Shown here in pieces: positions 33,291-44,745 of a stretch of 64,000 nt of DNA. A program made the position numbers and the translations under genes. The notes beneath the pieces were generated by a model. That model searched no databases. It was given only the letters and a program-made list of their open reading frames with translations, and had not been told where the DNA came from. The number at the start of each line of letters is the position of its first letter. Within the stretch, counting starts at the first letter, position 1. This stretch comes from Balanoglossus misakiensis (lineage: Eukaryota; Hemichordata): the NCBI GenBank assembly GCA_040954595.2, contig CM082597.2, positions 7,440,001-7,504,000 on the forward strand, given 5' to 3'.

Positions 33291-33339
33291 ACTCAAAAAA
33301 TAAATCAGTTATTTTTTATTTTTCCTTTTCGTATTGTTT

Positions 33340-33520
33340 GGGTTGATTTGAATCAGGCTCCAGGCCCACAGAAAAATATATATAAATACATGACACCAAT
33401 ACACACAAAGCTTACAAGTACAATAATTACCGTAGTATAAAATATTGCTCCAGTGTCTACACAGTAGACACTCTATATATGTACAGGCATAGATATTCTT
33501 AATATAGAGATTCTCAGAGG
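33340..33520 (+). repeat. Diverged direct repeat left of Helentron
   Basis: TTTGAATCAGG, AGAAAAATATA, ATACATGACAC, CTCCAGTGT and TATATATGTACAGGCATA occur in the same order at 48535-48690, on the far side of the Helentron. Confidence 0.6.
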
Positions 33521-33639
33521 TGCATAGGACTAGGTGGATGCGCGAATGTGATGAATACAACAGGTTGGTAGGTCTACACAGATTGCAATGTTGCTGAAGT
33601 GGCATCCCCTGTATAATGGATTTGCTGAAGAGTGAACTG

Positions 33640-36600
33640 TTCCTAGTTTTGCTGAACTGGTCGTGTAGTAGTGAATAGATTGGAGTGACACAGAAAACAA
33701 GTAGAGTTCAGTCTTGTAGGCACTCCCAGTGAGTTGTGAAAGTCAACTGACTATTTCCACATAAAGGTAGCCAGAACTGATTGACCTGCTTGAACTGTGT
33801 ATTCAAATTTCTATTGTTTGCACTTAAGTTCATCAGACACCATCATCAACTTCACCTAAGTAGTAAATACCAGGTGTGAACATATCAATATGCAAATGGG
33901 AAGAACCCAGTCATTCAAACTTCCATGAAATCTTATGAAATCATTTTGCTGATGTCAGTGCACTACAATGGTCCTTCTGGAAACTGTTCAACTTATCAAA
34001 TCATCGCCTGACACTAGAAAAGTAAATCATGGTTTGGTGATAACAGGTGACATCTTCTGGAAAACAATTCTTTATCTGATTCGAGTGTGGCTATCATTAA
34101 CGTAGCCCATTGTTAGCTCTCTAACAAACAAGACCACTAAGATCTGTATACTTACTAGGGATAGTGTTACATGAATGTTAAAGCCATAATTATTGAACAC
34201 ACCTGTCTCCCAATACATTTGGTATTCTAAGTATATGTATGGGTCAGTGCAGGTCACGTGAACATATAAATCACCTATTGACAATAATAGCATATGGAAA
34301 TAAACAAACCAATGACAATAATTTAAACATCAAGGTATGAATACACTTACAGTCAAACCTGTGTTAGTGACCACCTCTATATAGTGACCACCTCTATATA
34401 GTGGCCACTTAGTTACAGTCCCTGTACAATTTACATGTGTATAAATTAACCTGTCTATAAAGACCACCTGTCTATAAAGACCACCTGTCTATAAAGGCCA
34501 GTTTGGTAAAGTCCCTTGACTGGTCACTATAGACAGGTTTGACTGTACATAAGTTCTTCCAATAAGTGCTGTGACTATTTTTAAAATAATTCAGATATTT
34601 ATACTGTAGTACTAATAGGAACACATTTTATGAAAGTTGATGTCCTTGTCTACTACGTTTGTTATTTTTCTAACAAATCAAATATGACATAAAAAGTAAA
34701 TAATTAATGACACGCCCGTGATGCAAAACTGATAGTGTCAGTGTTGGTGGGTTACATTGGATCTGTCAATAACCAAGCTCATACTAAATGTTTGCGATTA
34801 AAGCGATAGTGAGATATTTCAGTGTACAGTGTTTGATTTATTCACACTGGTTCAGTTATTGCTACTGCAGTTAAAGCATGTTATTAGTACATATATAGCA
34901 ATGATGATTCACAGAATACAAGTCTGAATACCAGATATCAAGGATAATTTTGGGATTGCCATTCATAGGATGTTTTTCTTGGTGCGTGTACCCCTAAAAA
35001 TTAAGTCTCAGATGGGCAATTTGTATTGTTTTCTAAAAGCAAACGTCATATGGGGACATTGGTTTTTGTTTTATTCTATAAAACACCATACGGTACTATA
35101 CTTCAGACAGGTTATTAAAATCGCTTCACAAATGTCTGTATAATGATTTTAACTTCAGTGTATTAAGCCATTCATGACAGCCTCAGAGACACAAAAGTAG
35201 ACAGTGGTAATATGTAGTCATTCTGTAGATAACATAGTGAAAATAGATAAAAATATATTTCAAACATTTACAAAATGGAATTGAACATTGATAAACCTAG
35301 GCTACCCTGGTGCTAATGTTTTTCTACTTATAAATCAATGTTTTACACATTTCCCCCAATGGTACTTTACATACAGTGTAATAAAACATCAATTAGAAAT
35401 ATTAAGTTGTGTAATCATACTTAAATTAACCTTCTTCCTAGAGAATTTTCAATGCACCATTTACCAACTTCCATTTCATTGTCAACAGAATGAAAATGCT
35501 TTGGTACATGATTGAAATCTTTCATTCAAGCTTTACTATATTTTTTGCAATTTTGGCAAATTTCTCATTATTAACTTGACACGTACAATGGTTTCTTTAA
35601 ATAAACCTTACTGATGGGTATTTACATAAAACATAGTGTGAACCTCTGATTCAGGCTGCATAATAAATATGACTAACTTGAATGATTAACAGATGCTACA
35701 TCCATCTATTCTGCAGTCCCGCATTGTACGAGTACACACTCATTCTAGTATGCACATGGATATTGGAATCTGCACATATTCCAAATGTTGTTGTCTGTAT
35801 ACATATAGGATCAGATGATGGGTGAAATATGCCAGCACAGTGTTCTCCAAAGAACAATTAAAGCATGGTGGCTACCACTCTTATTCTTCAATTTTGAGAA
35901 AGCAATATCACTAACATAATGATTACATTGTTATGGATATTATCCACCTAACTTTCCCAAAATCCTGTGGAGAACACTGTGTAAGCAGTAATGCAAACAA
36001 GGCAATTGGGACTGTTATTACTCACACTTTTGATATGATATATTGTCTGTTAATTACAGTAACAAAGTGTCAGGTTGGAATTATGACATACATTCATGTA
36101 GGACTAAAACTGTGAGTTTTGATGAAATCAGGTGAAATACATATCTCAATTGACAGTACTGGAATAAATAAAATCATCAAGAAATGACAGTCGGGTGCAT
36201 TTAATGGATAACATCACAACAACATGGTCACACCCATAACATTTTGGGTATAGTCAAATAAAAGTCATGTCATGCATCAGAAATCATAAACGGCCACCAC
36301 TGACTTCTTTTTTTGTAGCACGTTATAAATTGGTGTGCTTTAATATACATCAATAAGCAGGTATGTGTGCACAATGACCTACAACATGATAATATCATGT
36401 CACTATAATGATGATCCATGTAAATGATTGCATGTGAACATGTCATTTCAATGAAATCACTGCAGCCATGTCAAACAAATGGCTCTGAAATGATAGACAA
36501 TCAAATATTAGTCTCCCATCACACAAAAACAGTAAAAGCTTGATATCAAATGTGACAATTAGCACCAGGGTAACCTAAGAGTAACATATTAATTTGTTTA

Positions 36601-36714
36601 CAACCCCCCCCCCCCCCAACAATTCCCAAATGGGGACCCGTAAGTCTCAAACCCCATTATCCCTCCCACCAGTTGTATGTAACACGGGTTTAAATTACTA
36701 TATGCATAATGCCT
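33640..36714. other. Non-coding stretch left of Helentron
   Basis: AT-rich, no supported gene on either strand. It contains the 34348-34548 MITE and a poly-C run at about 36605-36618. Possibly the 3' non-coding part of the Helentron; no terminal hairpin was identified with confidence. Confidence 0.5.
34348..34548. mobile_element. ~200-bp MITE with 15-bp inverted repeats
   Basis: It starts TACAGTCAAACCTGT and ends with its complement ACAGGTTTGACTGTA. The interior has short tandem copies of CTATATAGTGACCACCT and CTATAAAGACCACCTGT. Confidence 0.8.
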
Positions 36715-37117
36715 TAATGATGTTAATGCTGATGGCTTAATGTAAACTGACAGAAGTACTTTGGCAGTATTTCAACTCCAATATTTTCTGTTCCTTTCAC
36801 ATACACATGGTCAATCAATGTACAAGCTTCTGTAGTTGGATTGCTCAAATGTTGCTTGAAACCAAGGTCTTGCATTACATTGACAAGAGATGATGAAAAT
36901 ATTTTCATTGATGTCACCCATGATCACTGAAGCACCTGGATACATTTACATTTCCTTTCATCAACAGAAGTAAGTTTTTCCTGAACACCTCTGCTTTATA
37001 TGATGGTGGTCTTAAATTACTGCTACCACCGTATTGGTGATTGAATTTCAATCCATTCACTGGTACCTCACTTGTATTAAATTTGCTTCTCAGATCACCA
37101 TGTTTGGTCAAACATTG
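36715..37117 (-). pseudogene. Decayed tandem copy of the Helentron endonuclease 3' end
   Basis: Lies immediately downstream of the Helentron stop and repeats its last ~130 codons with substitutions and frame breaks. Recognisable pieces on the minus strand are GTENIGVEILPKYF and PTTEACTLIDHVYVKG, against PTTEAGTLIDHVYVKG in the intact gene. Not expected to be functional. Confidence 0.8.
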
Positions 37118-37137
37118 TAGATATTACAATGAGTCTT

Positions 37138-40100
37138 TCAATAGATTTTAATGCTGATGGCTTCATGAAAACTGAAGTACTTTGGCACAATGTCAACTTC
37201 CACCTTTCCTGCTCCTTTCACATACACATGGTCAATCAATGTACCAGCTTCTGTGGTTGGTTTGCTCACGTGTTGTTTGAAACCATGGTCTTCCATGAGT
37301 TTCACAAGAGACGATGAGGTTAAAATATTGTCATTGAAATCACCCATGATCACTGTAGCACCTGAATACTTTGACATTTCCTTCACCAACAGAAGAAGGT
37401 TTTTCCTGAATGCGACTGCTTTATAGGATGATGGTCTGTAAATTACTGCTACCACCGTGTTGATGTCTTTGACATAAAATGTAAGATATTCCAAGTTACT
37501 AACAGGCAAATCCAAAATTTCAACAGATTGACTTCCTTTGACGTAGAGGCCAACACCACCATGATGTTGCAACTGCAACTGTGAAGTATTCATATCAAAG
37601 TTGTTATACGATTTTGACCGAGGCTTGTGACTGAATTCAAATCCATTCACTATCACATCACATTTTGTCTGGTTTTCAGTTAGCCATGTTTCCGTCAAAC
37701 AAATAAAGTCTGACTCCAAGTATTCCTTGCCACTACGAATATCTTCCATGTGGTTCAGAAGACCTTCAACATTATGAAGTATAAAAGAGCATCTATAGTT
37801 TGGCTGTAATTGCTCAAAGCACCCATCAACAAACTTTGGCATCATTTCCAAGGCTGCTTGAACCTTTTCATTGCAATATATAGAAGATGTCTTAAATTCA
37901 TCAATTATTAGCCCATCTAATGATGTCACTCGACTCAATGCAACATATGCCTGTCCTGGTGCAAACATCTTCTTTAAACTGACAACAGCTTTTTCAACTG
38001 TTAATCCCTGTACCTTATGCACTGTACATGCCCATGCTAGTTTCAGAGGAAATTGTCTCCTAATACCACCATTACTTGCAACAGACATTTCCTGAGGTTC
38101 TATACGGGTGGTGTTTTCAGGAAGGTCAGATATATTTACACGGTTCTTGTTTCGCAATCCTTGGCCAACTTTCACATTGTCAAATACAACATAAACAGCA
38201 GTTGGAAAGCTTTCATTTGGTTTCACATCAATGTGACATACTGATCCAAATACACCATTCACCAATCCATCAGAGACATCAATATTTTGTGTCAGTTGCA
38301 CTCGTGCACCCTTAGCTAGAGTGAGAGTCTTTGGTAAAGTGGTCCTATAGACCTTGGCATGATGGCCTTCCTTTCTTTGGAGTTTCCCAGTCTTAGTATT
38401 CTTACTAAAATCTTGTGCTTCAATACATACAGGATCAGAGCACAAGGAATGTAGCATTGTGATATTGCAATTGTTGACTTCTGCATTTGTAGCAAAGATG
38501 TGAATTGCCTCAGATGCTTCACCAGTCACACGGTTATTGAACATTTCTAGATCATTTGCACTCAGTGTGTGCCCTTTCTTGTGAATTCTTACTCTATTTA
38601 GTGCTTCTGCAAATGCACAGTCCTTTTGTCTCATTATTTCAGTGAGTTCCACAATTTTGAAATTATTCCACATATTGATGGCATCATTTTCCACACACAG
38701 TGGACTTGCTTTCACAGGTGGCAGCTGATAAAAGTCACCCACAGCAATAACACACACATTTCCAAATGGTGAACCACTTGGTGTTTGTTTGATTTGACGT
38801 AATCGTCCATGTACGTAGTGAAATAATTTTCTGTCTACCATAGAAATCTCATCTATTATTAAAATCTGAAGATTTCCCAATTTGGAACGAAGAGTGTTGA
38901 GTTTTTCTTCACGTAGTGGCTCATATGGTAGTTTTGAGTCTACTGCTATTGAAAATGCATGATGGAGAGTTTCACCTCCTACATTAAATGCTGCAACTCC
39001 AGTTGAGGCTGTTACCTGTATTGATTTTTCATCTGGGTTAGCCATTACACGAGATAGAATTCGTTTGGCTTCATGATATATGGTTTTGATTAAATGGCTT
39101 TTCCCTGTGCCAGCACCACCACTGACAAACAAATAAAGAGGTTCTGGGTTCTTGCCATTGCTTTTATCCAGACACCACTGTCTGACATTATAAAAGACTT
39201 CTGCCTGTTTCCTGTTCAGTGACCTACACATTGCTTGAACATCAGCCCTCCTTACTTCAGAGGTAGAAATTTCTATGTGGCAATCACCTTTTGGTTTGTG
39301 CACCAAATCTGGAATATCCTCCTCATTTACATCATCATCAGGCAATTGTTGACGTTCATCAATGCATTCTAATCTGTCTATTTCACTTTCTGGACAGATT
39401 TGGGCCCATGCGTCTTCCAGAGGACCACTTCCTTCAAGGAGCTCTTCAGCTAAATCAACGGCATCAGCCTCTTTCTCAAACATTGCTTTATTTGCATCTA
39501 CTATGACTTTCACTGTTTGTATAGAAGCAGATCCACACTTCACTGCACCCGCAGAATAGAAATTTTCATATGTTTCAAACCCATTTGGTTTCAATTGGGA
39601 ATCAACCCAGTGTGGCAAGAAGAGTTCTAACATAGTGCGGTAATACTTTTCTGGAAATTTGGTCACAGAAAATCTTGCATATCTAATGACAGCTGGATCA
39701 GTTCGAGATCGTTTTTGCATGTAACCTGCACCATTTTCCAACTTGACTATTGGATTTGCACGTTTCTCAGTGGTGGTATTTGTCACTTCTGATTTTGACA
39801 CTATTCGATATTCTGAACAAAATGTCGCAAGACACATGTCGTCAAACTCGTCATCATTTGGTCTGTTCTTGTATCTGTCTACAATGCTATTGTACCAGAT
39901 ATCATCCTCATTCAAATCATCTCCTGTCATTTTGCTACGTATTACACTCAATGGCAAACTCATTTTGATAGGGGTTTCTCCAGTTGGAATGAACTGGACT
40001 TTTCGAGATGACTGCTTCAGTTTCAATCCACACAGTCTATATACAGCCTCTTGAGCACTTACTTCTCTGTTGTGCAGATAAACACTGCCTAATTGTTTCA

Positions 40101-43100
40101 ATGCAGATTTAGCATCCACATTTCCCTCTTTGTTTGCTTCTCTCTGTGCATTTTCCAGCAGTAAACCCATTTCTCTCTCTGCCTTAGAGATATATGACAC
40201 AATGTACACAACACAGGCATAAGCATCCACAACAAATTGAATGTCCATGTTTGCATCCCAGCAACTGAGAAGGTTAGAATTGTATTGGTTTACCCAAACA
40301 TCATTTGGTTCACGCTTTAATACTACACTTGTCTTTCTTGCTAAAATTGCATGTGCTTTCTCAAACATCTCCTGAGAAATGCTGACTTCATTAAACAGTG
40401 CATCAACCGAATCAATCTGTTTCTCTTTGTCATGCAGGCATGTCCACACTTTTTCCAAAATATTCCTAGCAGCCATCTGGCTCATCACATTCTCAATTAA
40501 CTGAGTCGTGTCACTTTGACATTTCTCTTCAAGTGTTGCGTTATCGTCATCAAGGTTTGAGTTCTCACCTTCACCTGTCATTTCTATATCTATATCAGGA
40601 CGGCATATGAACGTTTTCTTTGATGGTGGTCGTGGAAAGTTGAATCTGCATCTAGTGCCCTTTTTCTTGCAAGATTTGGAGTGCCTTGAGCTGTGTTTCT
40701 GAACTTTATTCACAATCTCTTGCAATTCCTCATCCTCCTCAACAGAAGGCATTTGACATGTTACATATCTGTCAACAAAATCAACTACATCTTCATCAGT
40801 ATCTCTATCAACCTTTGGTGCATTTTCAACCCAAAATAGGCAGTGTGTATGTGGTGAGCCTCGTTGTTGAAACTCGACTCGATAAAAATAATCTTTGATA
40901 TTTCCAATAGGATTGGCTGGTGACATGATGACTTCTCTCAGAAAACAATGAAATCTGTGATCAAACATTCTGGCTGCTGTTACAGGATTTCGTCTCAAGA
41001 TAGCACATTTCTCAGACCATTCAAGATCCTCAGCATTACGTACATCTCCTTCTCCACGAAGTATAGTCTCAATAACTTCTTTCCACCGTAAATCGGCAGC
41101 AGAAAATGAGCAAAACCATGTTGGTATACCCAACTGTCTGATCATTGCAAACAGGTCTTTTTGTGTTGCTTGCCAATAAGGAGGAGTTCCTCTTATAGGT
41201 TTTAAAAACTTATAGCCTTCATCAGACTTCAAAATCTGTTTCAAAGATTCACTGTCACTTAAAACATCAGATGTCACTTTTTTGCCACAAGCATTAGCAG
41301 TTCCTTTCCTCAAAGCAATTGACACATTGGATACAACCTGGTTAATTTCAGACAGATATTGCGCATAAAAGATATAGTCTGTGCTTTTTGAAAATCTGTT
41401 ACTTGCATTCATTACACGACTTTGCAAGTATCGTCCTATTGTTATCTTAACCTCTCGGTCATCGTGAAATGTGGGTGACCCAGTTGGGAATAGCACAGGA
41501 AAGCACTTAGCTTCATTCAACTTTTCCATCAACAGACAAACAGGTTTATTACCCTCTGCTGGAGCAACACAAGATATATCCTCAAAGTGATAATCAAGAA
41601 TATCCTGACCTATGTCAATTGGTTGGAGGCATGTGTCCATCAATATTCCATTAGTATCTTTGTTGGACACATTGTTATCTTCTGTGTCTGATGACACATC
41701 ATTACTTTCAGTATCTGAAACATTTCCTTTGGTCTTTTCATTGTTTACATCATTGCTTTTGGTGTTACACTTTTCTGATTCGCTTTCAGCATCTGAAATA
41801 ACTTCTTCAGTCTTTTCAAGAGTATTTTTCCAATTCATATTGAATGTTATATCACTGTAATACTGATTATTTGTCTGTAGGTATTCCAAAGCATTCTGAA
41901 TGTGTCGTTTGTTTACAAACTGATATTCATAGTAACCTTTATAACTCAGTTTTCGCTTCAATTTCACCCTTATCATCTGATCATCAAACTCATTCCGTGG
42001 CAAAATATTTGTAGCCTTCTTTATATCAGAAGGGACACACACTACAGGTCCATGGACTCCATTCTGACCACCCTTAGGTAATGCCAACATTTTCATGAAT
42101 GGAATATTTAATGCAATTAAATGTTGCTCAAGTGAGTTGAGGCATTTCAATTCAGGAGGGACTGTTGTGACATGAAGGTTGTTTGCAACAGCTTGAACTG
42201 GCATCTCTCCACGTAAAAGTTTTCTATGGCATGTGAAACAAATCCACAATTTACTGGCTGCATTATTCTTGAGAGGGCAGTCAGCCATACATGTTGGGGC
42301 ACATTTGTGAACATATTCTTCTGATATACATTTCACAGCAATATCAGATGTAATTCTGTTACTGTAATATTTATCCTTGTTGCAAACAATTACTTGTTTC
42401 CTGAAAAGTCGACGATGACAAACTGAACATACACAATTTGGACCTTCTGAGGCAGTATTTCTAAAATTAGCAATAACATGCTGAACATTTTGCTTGTCAA
42501 TGTCATTCTGTATCATCTGACACCTGCTTCTCTTCAATACATTATCTTTGTAATGAGGGTTATTCTCATATCGTTGAATACTCTGTGTCTTCTTTGATTC
42601 ACGAAAGTTTACGTCTTGGTCATATTTTTGGGATAGTTGTTTGGACATTTGTGCTTTATGTGCTTCCCGAAAGTCAGGATTTTGTTCATATTTTACTCTT
42701 ACGCGTGCCTTCTGTGCTTCCCGAAAATCAGGATTTTGTTCATAATTTACTCTTATGCGTGCCTTCTGTGCTTCCCGAAAATCAGGATTTTGTTCATAAT
42801 TTACTCTTATGCGTGCCTTCTGTGCTTCCCGAAAATCAGGATTTTGTTCATAATTTACTCTTATGCGTGCCTTCTGTGCTTCCCGAAAATCAGGATTTTG
42901 TTCATAATTTACTCTTATGCGTGCCTTCTGTGCTTCCCGAAAATCAGGATTTTGTTCATAATTTACTCTTATGCGTGCCTTCTGTGCTTCCCGAAAATCA
43001 GGATTTTGTTCATAATTTACTCTTATGCGTGCCTTCTGTGCTTCCCGAAAATCAGGATTCTGTTCGTAATTTACTCTTATGCGTGCCTTCTTTGCCTCCC

Positions 43101-44745
43101 GAACAGTAGGATTTTCTTCGTAATTTAATCTTACACGTGCTTTCTTTGCCTCCCGAAAATCAGGATTTTCTTGGTAATTAACTCTTACGTGTGCTTTCTT
43201 TGCCTCCCGAAAATCAGGATTATCTTGGTAAGTTACTCTAGCATGTGCCTTCTTTGCGTCCTGAAAATCAGGATTTTGTTCATATTTAACTCTGATTTGT
43301 GTCTTTTTTGCCTCCCGATAGTCCGCATTTTGTTCATATAACTCTTTCATTTTCTGCGTCTTACTTTCTCGGATGTCATGATAATGCTGTCTACTTTTCA
43401 GCTTCTTCATCTCTCTATATTGAGTATTACTATGATACAATTCAGATTCAGATATTGTCCTGCACCTCTTTGCAGTGGTCTCATTACATTCATATTTTTG
43501 TTTTCTGATTTTCTTTCGTAATCGTTCACTCATTGCTGGTCGCTTACCTCTTCCTTTTGTAACACTTTCAGTTTCATCACTTAAGTGGAAATTTCCTTTC
43601 TTGTCCAATGGACTCTTTAGTGGAACACAACTGCCACTATCTGCCTCATTGTGGAATTCATTAGTCATACCTTCACTTGAGACAAGTTCATCACATTCAA
43701 TGTGTGTAGAGTCAGATGTTACCATCTCAGGTGTCTTTACACTCTTGACAATTTCAAAATGGTCTCTGTTGGCATGGTTCAGGTATATACCTACACCTTT
43801 ATCAACATTACTTTTATTAATTGCATTACAATAATGTCTCAGCCATGTTCCAGAACTATACACATAGATGTCAGTTTGTAAGAGATCGGCAGCAGCCAAG
43901 ATCTCATTTTCGGAACCCCAGATTGTTAGACAATTCATTCTAGACTTTGCAATATAATCAGCAACTGATGTATATCCTTGGTCTGGGTCCAGCCAACCAA
44001 AATATGCACTGTCATTTGCAATCATGTGATTTACAATGGCCTTTCGCATTACAGCATGGTTACGTTCACTGCCACTTATGGCATACGACAAAGCTCTAAA
44101 CAAACAATTACCATCACCGACAATAGATTTGATATTGCATGGTTCACCAATTTCAACACTATGAATTTCATCGAGCATTTCAACTTTATTTCCATATTTA
44201 ATGTGAAGCTTACAGCATAACTCTTGGCATATGGTGGTGGTTACAGGAGAGAACAAAAATTCATTCGCAGTAACATTATGAAGAATACATTCATTGTCAT
44301 TTCTCTTGTGTGCAATATCAACTGCTTTCTCAATCTGTAAATTGCCATTAACATAAGTGACAATGTCACCATTTGCAGGTACCCTAGATTCATTGGTTTC
44401 CCGAAGGGAAGTTTCAAAGTTTTGACCCTTCGAACACCGAAGGTTTGAACCCCGAAGGGAAGTTTCACAGTTTTGATCCTTCGAACACCGAAGGCTGGCA
44501 CCCCGAAGGGTATTGTCGCTGAGATTATAGAGGGCAGCATCCTCTTTGATTACGTCGCTGTTTTTTGAGAGGGCAGCATCCTCTGTCATATCGAAGCTGT
44601 TTTTTGAGAGGGCAGCATCCTCTGTCATATCGAAGCTGTTTTTTGAGAGGGCAGCATCCTCTGTCATATCGAAGCTGTTTTTTGAGAGGGCAGCATCCTC
44701 TTTCATCTGACTCCTCTTCTTCCTCCAGTTCCTAGAGCGTGGCAT
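37138..44745 (-). CDS. Intact Helentron replicase: OTU - Zn - HUH Rep - PIF1 helicase - AP-like endonuclease (2535 aa)
   Basis: One uninterrupted frame. Residues ~17-75: four 13-residue repeats. ~205-333: OTU cysteine protease (GDGNCLFRAL, catalytic Asp/Cys; NRDHFEIV, His). ~465-735: basic 18-residue repeats (YEQNPDFREAQKARIRVN). ~770-845: Cys-rich zinc-binding region (CVCSVCHRR, CFTCHRK). ~1090-1525: rolling-circle Rep with HUH motif PHTHCLFW (His1299, His1301) and tyrosine pair YIVSYISK (Tyr1514, Tyr1518). ~1840-2290: PIF1-type SF1 helicase (GGAGTGKSH, IIDEISMVD, GDFYQLPP, TVHKVQGLT, AYVALSRV). ~2320-2535: endonuclease/exonuclease/phosphatase fold (LTETWL, MGDFNDN, LIDHVYVKG, FSFHEAI). OTU plus C-terminal endonuclease mark a Helentron rather than a canonical Helitron. 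All key residues are present, so it is likely recent and possibly active. A splice-acceptor-like TTGATTTCAG directly precedes the ATG. Confidence 0.95.
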   Translation of the reverse strand: MPRSRNWRKKRSQMKEDAALSKNSFDMTEDAALSKNSFDMTEDAALSKNSFDMTEDAALSKNSDVIKEDAALYNLSDNTLRGASLRCSKDQNCETSLRGSNLRCSKGQNFETSLRETNESRVPANGDIVTYVNGNLQIEKAVDIAHKRNDNECILHNVTANEFLFSPVTTTICQELCCKLHIKYGNKVEMLDEIHSVEIGEPCNIKSIVGDGNCLFRALSYAISGSERNHAVMRKAIVNHMIANDSAYFGWLDPDQGYTSVADYIAKSRMNCLTIWGSENEILAAADLLQTDIYVYSSGTWLRHYCNAINKSNVDKGVGIYLNHANRDHFEIVKSVKTPEMVTSDSTHIECDELVSSEGMTNEFHNEADSGSCVPLKSPLDKKGNFHLSDETESVTKGRGKRPAMSERLRKKIRKQKYECNETTAKRCRTISESELYHSNTQYREMKKLKSRQHYHDIRESKTQKMKELYEQNADYREAKKTQIRVKYEQNPDFQDAKKAHARVTYQDNPDFREAKKAHVRVNYQENPDFREAKKARVRLNYEENPTVREAKKARIRVNYEQNPDFREAQKARIRVNYEQNPDFREAQKARIRVNYEQNPDFREAQKARIRVNYEQNPDFREAQKARIRVNYEQNPDFREAQKARIRVNYEQNPDFREAQKARIRVNYEQNPDFREAQKARVRVKYEQNPDFREAHKAQMSKQLSQKYDQDVNFRESKKTQSIQRYENNPHYKDNVLKRSRCQMIQNDIDKQNVQHVIANFRNTASEGPNCVCSVCHRRLFRKQVIVCNKDKYYSNRITSDIAVKCISEEYVHKCAPTCMADCPLKNNAASKLWICFTCHRKLLRGEMPVQAVANNLHVTTVPPELKCLNSLEQHLIALNIPFMKMLALPKGGQNGVHGPVVCVPSDIKKATNILPRNEFDDQMIRVKLKRKLSYKGYYEYQFVNKRHIQNALEYLQTNNQYYSDITFNMNWKNTLEKTEEVISDAESESEKCNTKSNDVNNEKTKGNVSDTESNDVSSDTEDNNVSNKDTNGILMDTCLQPIDIGQDILDYHFEDISCVAPAEGNKPVCLLMEKLNEAKCFPVLFPTGSPTFHDDREVKITIGRYLQSRVMNASNRFSKSTDYIFYAQYLSEINQVVSNVSIALRKGTANACGKKVTSDVLSDSESLKQILKSDEGYKFLKPIRGTPPYWQATQKDLFAMIRQLGIPTWFCSFSAADLRWKEVIETILRGEGDVRNAEDLEWSEKCAILRRNPVTAARMFDHRFHCFLREVIMSPANPIGNIKDYFYRVEFQQRGSPHTHCLFWVENAPKVDRDTDEDVVDFVDRYVTCQMPSVEEDEELQEIVNKVQKHSSRHSKSCKKKGTRCRFNFPRPPSKKTFICRPDIDIEMTGEGENSNLDDDNATLEEKCQSDTTQLIENVMSQMAARNILEKVWTCLHDKEKQIDSVDALFNEVSISQEMFEKAHAILARKTSVVLKREPNDVWVNQYNSNLLSCWDANMDIQFVVDAYACVVYIVSYISKAEREMGLLLENAQREANKEGNVDAKSALKQLGSVYLHNREVSAQEAVYRLCGLKLKQSSRKVQFIPTGETPIKMSLPLSVIRSKMTGDDLNEDDIWYNSIVDRYKNRPNDDEFDDMCLATFCSEYRIVSKSEVTNTTTEKRANPIVKLENGAGYMQKRSRTDPAVIRYARFSVTKFPEKYYRTMLELFLPHWVDSQLKPNGFETYENFYSAGAVKCGSASIQTVKVIVDANKAMFEKEADAVDLAEELLEGSGPLEDAWAQICPESEIDRLECIDERQQLPDDDVNEEDIPDLVHKPKGDCHIEISTSEVRRADVQAMCRSLNRKQAEVFYNVRQWCLDKSNGKNPEPLYLFVSGGAGTGKSHLIKTIYHEAKRILSRVMANPDEKSIQVTASTGVAAFNVGGETLHHAFSIAVDSKLPYEPLREEKLNTLRSKLGNLQILIIDEISMVDRKLFHYVHGRLRQIKQTPSGSPFGNVCVIAVGDFYQLPPVKASPLCVENDAINMWNNFKIVELTEIMRQKDCAFAEALNRVRIHKKGHTLSANDLEMFNNRVTGEASEAIHIFATNAEVNNCNITMLHSLCSDPVCIEAQDFSKNTKTGKLQRKEGHHAKVYRTTLPKTLTLAKGARVQLTQNIDVSDGLVNGVFGSVCHIDVKPNESFPTAVYVVFDNVKVGQGLRNKNRVNISDLPENTTRIEPQEMSVASNGGIRRQFPLKLAWACTVHKVQGLTVEKAVVSLKKMFAPGQAYVALSRVTSLDGLIIDEFKTSSIYCNEKVQAALEMMPKFVDGCFEQLQPNYRCSFILHNVEGLLNHMEDIRSGKEYLESDFICLTETWLTENQTKCDVIVNGFEFSHKPRSKSYNNFDMNTSQLQLQHHGGVGLYVKGSQSVEILDLPVSNLEYLTFYVKDINTVVAVIYRPSSYKAVAFRKNLLLLVKEMSKYSGATVIMGDFNDNILTSSSLVKLMEDHGFKQHVSKPTTEAGTLIDHVYVKGAGKVEVDIVPKYFSFHEAISIKIY
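42640..43340 (-). repeat. 54-bp tandem repeat inside the Helentron ORF
   Basis: About 13 units of 18 codons; seven central ones encode the same peptide apart from one I/V change and are almost identical in DNA. Outer units are diverged, the pattern expected if the array expands from the middle. Confidence 0.95.
44529..44706 (-). repeat. 39-bp repeat encoding the Helentron N-terminus
   Basis: Four to five units with period 39 bp (GGCAGCATCC at 44571, 44611, 44650, 44689), encoding EDAALSKNSFDMT. Next to it (44399-44510) a second pair of ~60-bp repeats carries CTTCGAACACCGAAGG. Confidence 0.9.

Noticed and set aside
36914-37111. Possible separate small gene
   Set aside because: Matches the last part of the Helentron endonuclease with breaks, so it is listed as a pseudogene fragment.
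42585-43128. Plus-strand frames of 163-174 codons with perfect internal repeats
   Set aside because: Antisense of the 54-bp repeat in the Helentron gene, whose own frame has clear domains on either side.
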